Assembly: GCF_000001735.4 (NCBI RefSeq)
Contig: NC_003070.9
Coordinates: forward strand, 28,195,971 to 28,259,970
DNA from: Arabidopsis thaliana
Lineage: Eukaryota; Streptophyta; Magnoliopsida; Brassicales; Brassicaceae
Length of the DNA stretch: 64,000 bases
Reading direction: 5' to 3'
Position numbers and translations under genes: made by a program
Shown here: positions 59,582 to 64,000 of the stretch, piece after piece
How positions within the stretch are numbered: position 1 is the first letter of the stretch
Layout: every line of letters begins with the position of its first letter
Notes under the pieces: generated by a model
The model's input: the letters and a program-made list of their open reading frames with translations, nothing else
Told to the model about the DNA's origin: nothing
The model's database searches: none

Positions 59582-60957
59582 ATGACGACGGAGAAAAGCA
59601 AGATTCTGGTGATCGGAGGGACTGGTTACATGGGAGAATTCATCGTTGAAGGGAGCGCGAAAGCCGGTAACCCAACATTCGCTCTTGTCCGAGAAGCATC
59701 TCTCTCTGATCCTGTCAAGAGCAAAACCATCCAGAGCTTCAAAGATCTCGGTGTCACAATACTACACGTATGCATGAACTCTCACTCTCTAACATGTTTC
59801 ATACAAACTCAAAACCATAACCTAGTTATGTAACTTGGACAGGGAGATTTGAATGATCATGAGAGCTTAGTTAAGGCCATTAAACAGGTTGATGTGGTGA
59901 TATCAACCATCGGGCACAAGCAAATCTTTGATCAAACCAAGATCATTTCCGCCATTAAAGAAGCTGGTAACGTCAAGGTTGGTATTTGATTCAAACCTCA
60001 ATACATATAAATGGCAATCCGATTAGCATATGATCTAACTGAAAATAGTTATGAGAAAAAATCCAGCTGAACATAACCTCTTACTAGATTTATAGTTTTT
60101 GCTTTGCAGAGATTCTTGCCGGCTGAGTTTGGGATAGACGTTGAGAGGACCAGTGCGGTTGAGCCGGCAAAATCATTATTTGCAGGGAAGGTACAGATCA
60201 GGAGAGCCATTGAAGCTGAAGGAATACCATACACTTACGTTGTTAGCAATTGCTCTGCCGGTTTTTACTTGCGTACGTTACTTCAGTTCGAGTCTGGTCT
60301 CATTTCTCATACTAGAGACAAGGCCATCATCTTTGGCGACAAAAATGTTCCTCCTAGAGACAAAGTCACCATATTAGGCGATGGAAATGCCAAAGGTTGA
60401 GAATTTTATAATGTAACAGAACGTATAATCTATTTTTTTTTATAAAGATTCTTATGTAACAAGTTTTTTAAATTGATTTTGCAGTTGTGATCAACAAAGA
60501 GGAAGATGTTGCAGCTTACATGATCAAGGCGGTGGATGATCTAAGGACTCTGAACAAAACCCTCTACATTAGTCCTCCTAACAACATTTTATCGATGAAC
60601 GAAATGGTCACCTTGTGGGAGAAAAAGATCGGCAAGTCTCTTGAGAAGACTCACATATCAGAAGAGCAAATCCTTAAAAGCATCCAAGGTTAGAAATTAA
60701 TAACATACCACAATTCACCAAGAAGTCGTTTAAATTCTTTATTACCATTTTTTTTCATTTGCTGAATTAAAAGATATGTTCTTTTTGCGTACTCTCCAGT
60801 TCCCATCGATGTTTTCAAGTCTATAAACCACGCGGTGTTTGTGAAGGGAGATCAGACCAGTTTCACAATAGAGCCTTGGTTCGGTGAAGAAGCCTCTGTG
60901 CTTTACCCTGATGTCAAGTACACGAGTATTGATGAGTATCTCAGTCAATTCACTTGA
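59582..60957 (+). CDS. Isoflavone-reductase-like reductase, copy 3, with altered exon 3 and exon 5 boundary
   Basis: Five exons are read: 59582-59767, 59843-59977, 60110-60395, 60485-60688 and 60800-60957, 322 residues. The NADPH motif is VIGGTGYMGEFIVEGS, with Met for the usual Ile. Exon 3 is 42 bases longer than in copies 1 and 2 through an in-frame tandem duplication that repeats the TRDKAIIFGD / PRDKVTILGD block. At the last intron the ancestral acceptor (GCAG|AG) reads GCGTAC. The next AG, in TCTCCAG at 60793-60799, restores phase and drops three residues (ESP). The frame then closes, so the gene can still make a full protein. It is the most diverged copy, and exon 5 lacks the extended end seen in copy 2. 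Known to me as At1g75300. Confidence 0.9.
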
Positions 60958-61139
60958 GAACAATTCACAAAAACAAATCACAAAACAATAAAAACTGATT
61001 CTTGTACGTGTGAAATTGATTAATCAAGCAAAATGTAAAGTTTTGTGAACTCAAGCTAATATATTACACTAAAATTGAATACTTTTAATAGTATCTTGTG
61101 TCAATTACAAGATATAGGGAAAGGTCGAGACAGACGCAC
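60958..61139. other. 3' flank of copy 3
   Basis: AT-rich, with polyadenylation-like AATAAA (about 60985). No gene. Confidence 0.4.
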
Positions 61140-61320
61140 CTGGGTAGTGGGGCTTTTCGGCGAATCGATCGCCGGCGAGAGACGGAGAAACTGAGAAAGA
61201 GTGGCAGATGATGATAGCTCATCGTCCTAATACGACGCTGTTTCAGTCTTTCAACTCCTACAAAACCTTCTGCCTGATTCAGAGCTTTTCATTATGGGCT
61301 CTTGTTGGGCCTGAGACGAT
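61140..61320 (-). other. Orphan promoter and first exon without a following gene
   Basis: On the minus strand: site II words at 61295-61311 (TGGGCC and TGGGCT on the plus strand), then a leader-like segment with an ATG at 61222 (MSYHHLPLFLSFSVSRR) and a GC-richer CGCCGGCGATCG patch, then a strong splice donor CAG|GTGCGT at 61140/61139. This has the look of a 5' UTR/first exon of a housekeeping gene, yet downstream on that strand lies only the reductase array in antisense. It is probably a duplicated gene fragment. Confidence 0.45.
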
Positions 61321-63008
61321 GTGTGATTCTTGTTAAAGAGAAAAAACAGCGAAGTAGGCGAAGCATGTGATTGGGTGTGATGTGAATATGCAATGCATAT
61401 GGCTAAGAGATTCTCTCAGAATACTTTTAAGGAAAGCAACTGAAAACACTTTAGAGATTGGAAAAGCCATGACACATTAGGTTTTTCATGATACCATAAC
61501 CTATCAAAAAGCATGAAACATCTTTAATTTAATATAAAAAAGGAACGAAAATAATGACGATGCATCATGCATGTATTGTAGTATCGTGGGGTCTATCTTT
61601 GTGCTTTGACTGACATAATTAGATTCTCGATCGTATGGCTTTGATTTACTTTTCTCTTCTATAAAGCTACAAAGTAATTGACCCTAGATCATATCGTTTT
61701 TAAGTAAGTAATTGACCGACAGTTATCAATTTTTTTTTACAATTTTTTTTCTGAATGTAAAATTGTCAAAATGTTCTTTCAATGATAGTTTTGGATCTAT
61801 AAAGTATTATACGATGCTACGAGTGTTTACTTCTATGGCTTTCAAATATTCTAACTATATGACTTTTATTCGTGTTATAAATAGGCGTTTAAAGATTCGA
61901 AATGTTAGATAGAAATTGTACTTTCAAATGTGATTTGGCTACAAATTTCCTACACACTAATATATGAGCAAAACGGTTAACATCACACACACACACACAT
62001 GTATGTTGTTACTTTTTATGTTTGCCTTAAGATGTCGTTTTCATTTAGAGTCATAATCACAATATAAATCATAACATAGTTTGGCAAAAGGCATTCCCAA
62101 CAACTATATCTGTCACTGCCACTTTATAAGTTGTATAATTGTATCATTAGGTGATCAGTGATCCATCACTAAATACTTTATTTCATTAACCTTGTGTACC
62201 ATTATCCAGTTTAAAATGTCTCTATGATGTTTTTTAAGTAGACAATTAAACTTTATTTTGTGCTATATAAACTAAAGGGAAAGGTTAAAAATAAACCTAT
62301 ATTTTTCAATTGGATTTTCTGATTTTAAATAGTCTAAAATACTCAAAGCGGTGATAGTAGAAAACGATTTTGGAAATGGCAAAGAGTTTTTGGTTTTTAT
62401 TCGATTCGTGAATTATGTTCCTTCTATTTTATATGTTTGGTTTTGTTTTCATACTATTTTGTCGGAAAATGCATGACTTCTCTGGCTCTTGGTGATTGCC
62501 AGCAACTATGAAGCTATGAATCATTACATTTCTACCAAACGTGTGCATATATACATGTCATTGTTATTGTTAAGATGTCGAAAACAAAAAAAAACATGTC
62601 ATTGTTATACTACATTACTATTCAATTCAAATATTATAAGCTATATTCAAATATTTATACGTATTTTTTTGTCGTACTTCGCTTGGACCAGCCTGTGTAA
62701 TCTAAAGTTTTGGACCACATCCCAAAAACCACAAAGCGAAGCTTCAAACTAAAATCATCAATATGAGTCTGTCCTACAATAATGACCAATATACTATCTC
62801 GAACTGTTTTATTTTCGAAATTTTGGAGAATATATACAGATATAGGGAAGTTTTTTTTTTTTTTTTTTTGATAAAAATATGTGGGAAGTTGTTGTGACAA
62901 GAATCGATGTCTTATATCAAAAATCATGTGATCGTTTGAGATAAAAGACATACACAACGGCTTAATATACACTTTTGTAAGGCCACTTGTATTCTACCTC
63001 TTCTCTTG
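61321..63008. other. Intergenic region
   Basis: AT-rich, with a CA microsatellite at 61982-62000 (ACACACACAC) and a T run at 62850-62869. No gene is supported; the open frames here are short and AT-driven. Confidence 0.4.
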
Positions 63009-63286
63009 TTAGAGTATTTCCATCAAGAAGAAATCCAAATAATTTTGTAAACAAAAAATTATTATAATTTTATTAATTTTAATTTTAATAAAAAAATTTA
63101 ACCAATTGAGAAGAGAAAAATGTCATGATTGTTTGTAGAGAGTATTTCATAGTTTCTCAACTTGTAGAGAGTATTTCATAGTTTCTAGAAATTTTTTAGT
63201 TTTTCACTCTCTTTTTCCTTATTATTATTGTAATTATTTTATTAATGAAAAACTCTATTTAAAGACTACCAATGAAGATGATCTTA
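63009..63286. mobile_element. MITE-like element, second copy type
   Basis: The left end TTAGAGTATTTCCATCAAG and the complement of the right end, TAAGATCATCTTCATTGG, are degenerate inverted copies of the kind seen at 17334-17596. The interior is very AT-rich. It has a 27-base tandem repeat (TTGTAGAGAGTATTTCATAG at about 63134 and 63161). No coding capacity. Confidence 0.45.
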
Positions 63287-64000
63287 TTTTCTTCTGTTTT
63301 TACTTTTGTTATTTTTGGCATGATTACTAGCTATAAAACAAATATGATTACAACATTGTATGATTTCTCGAACTAAATTCACAGAAACTGTGTTGAGTTA
63401 AGGACTTAATTCCAGACGTATTGGTTCATTTGAAGATCGAATCAATAGTTATCAACACATAAAATCACAAAAGTTTCGCAGTAATTATTTTAACTTTTAT
63501 ATATACTTTTTTTGTGGGTGCAATTTTTAGTTTATAGTAAAATAAAATTTATTGGTGATTGATCCTTTAGATAGAACATTTTTTTGCATCGATAACTCAA
63601 GCATCTTTAAAAAAAAAGAAAAAAAACTCAAACATCTTTACTATTTTAAATGTTCGAATTTCGAATATACAAACATTCAAATCTATGACATTGATAGGAA
63701 AAAAACAATCAGAACTTGTTTAGTTGTTTGTACTTAATATTCTTACGTTAAAATTTGACAAAGCAATGCTGTGGAAATTTTTGACAACAGGCAAAGAGCT
63801 TAATAATGCCTAACGGTCGCCAGACAGGAGTCGAGAGAATCATATCTTTATAATATGCTTCTATCAAATTCCGAATATACCCTTACATTATTTCATCGTC
63901 ACTGATACATTATTGATAACAGTTAGGATATAACAGTCTTTTTCAATACATTTTAAAATTCTCAATCGGAAGGGTAACATCGTAAAATTCGATCTATTTG
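63287..64000. other. Right-edge intergenic region
   Basis: AT-rich, no gene supported. The last 200 bases, with ATACCCTTACATTATTTCATCGTC and GGGTAACATCGTAAAATTCG, are slightly less AT-rich and could be the flank of the next gene. Confidence 0.35.

Overview
This window looks like nuclear DNA of a small-genome dicot. I recognise it as Arabidopsis thaliana, long arm of chromosome 1, roughly the stretch numbered At1g75120 to At1g75300. Locus numbers and named genes come from memory, not from a search. Supporting signs are short introns (about 75-150 bp) in an AT-rich background, genes 1-3 kb apart, plant-only families (RRA arabinosyltransferase, CYP721, ZF-HD, RADIALIS-like, DUF620, DHAR, isoflavone-reductase-like) and plant promoter boxes (site II TGGGCC/AGCCCA, telo-box AAACCCTA). 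Exon boundaries were read by hand from GT..AG junctions and kept only where the frame closes.

Layout. 0-4 kb: RRA1 (minus), one half of a tandem pair whose other member lies off the left edge. Around it are an intact small DnaJ-type cysteine-rich protein gene and a decayed duplicate of it. 4-8 kb: CYP721A1 and a membrane protein with a large extracytosolic domain (both minus). 8.8-12.5 kb: a long acidic nuclear protein that I read as Claspin/Mrc1-like. 13.5-15.7 kb: a DUF620 protein. 15.95-16.65 kb: two box C/D snoRNA genes behind their own telo-box/site II/TATA promoter, with guides complementary to 25S and 18S rRNA. 18.4-19.7 kb: a SEC14 protein. 20.2-21.9 kb: a protein with a glycine-rich membrane tail. 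23.6 kb: an AT-hook protein. 24.9-27.6 kb and 28-32.8 kb: TYW1 (wybutosine tRNA modification) and a HAD 5'-nucleotidase, divergent from one short promoter. 33.4-36.6 kb: the tonoplast sugar exporter ERDL6. 38.5-39.7 kb: an AlkA-type DNA glycosylase. 39.7-45.6 kb: a large gene-free region upstream of the ZF-HD factor ZHD5/HB33. 48.5-49.5 kb: RADIALIS-like 6. 51.9-53.4 kb: a disordered repeat-bearing protein. 53.5-61 kb: a decayed isoflavone-reductase-like copy, DHAR2, and three intact tandem isoflavone-reductase-like genes. 61-64 kb: mostly gene-free, with an orphan promoter plus first exon and a MITE-like element.

The genes do not form one pathway. The genome-evolution content is local duplication: RRA with its cysteine-rich neighbour, and the isoflavone-reductase-like array. 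The most informative observations are the paired rRNA guides of the snoRNA cluster and three gene-structure changes in the reductase array: a lost splice acceptor rescued 9 bases downstream, a 42-base in-exon tandem duplication, and a stop-codon change that lengthens a C-terminus. I saw no CRISPR array, integrase, retroelement or clear foreign DNA.
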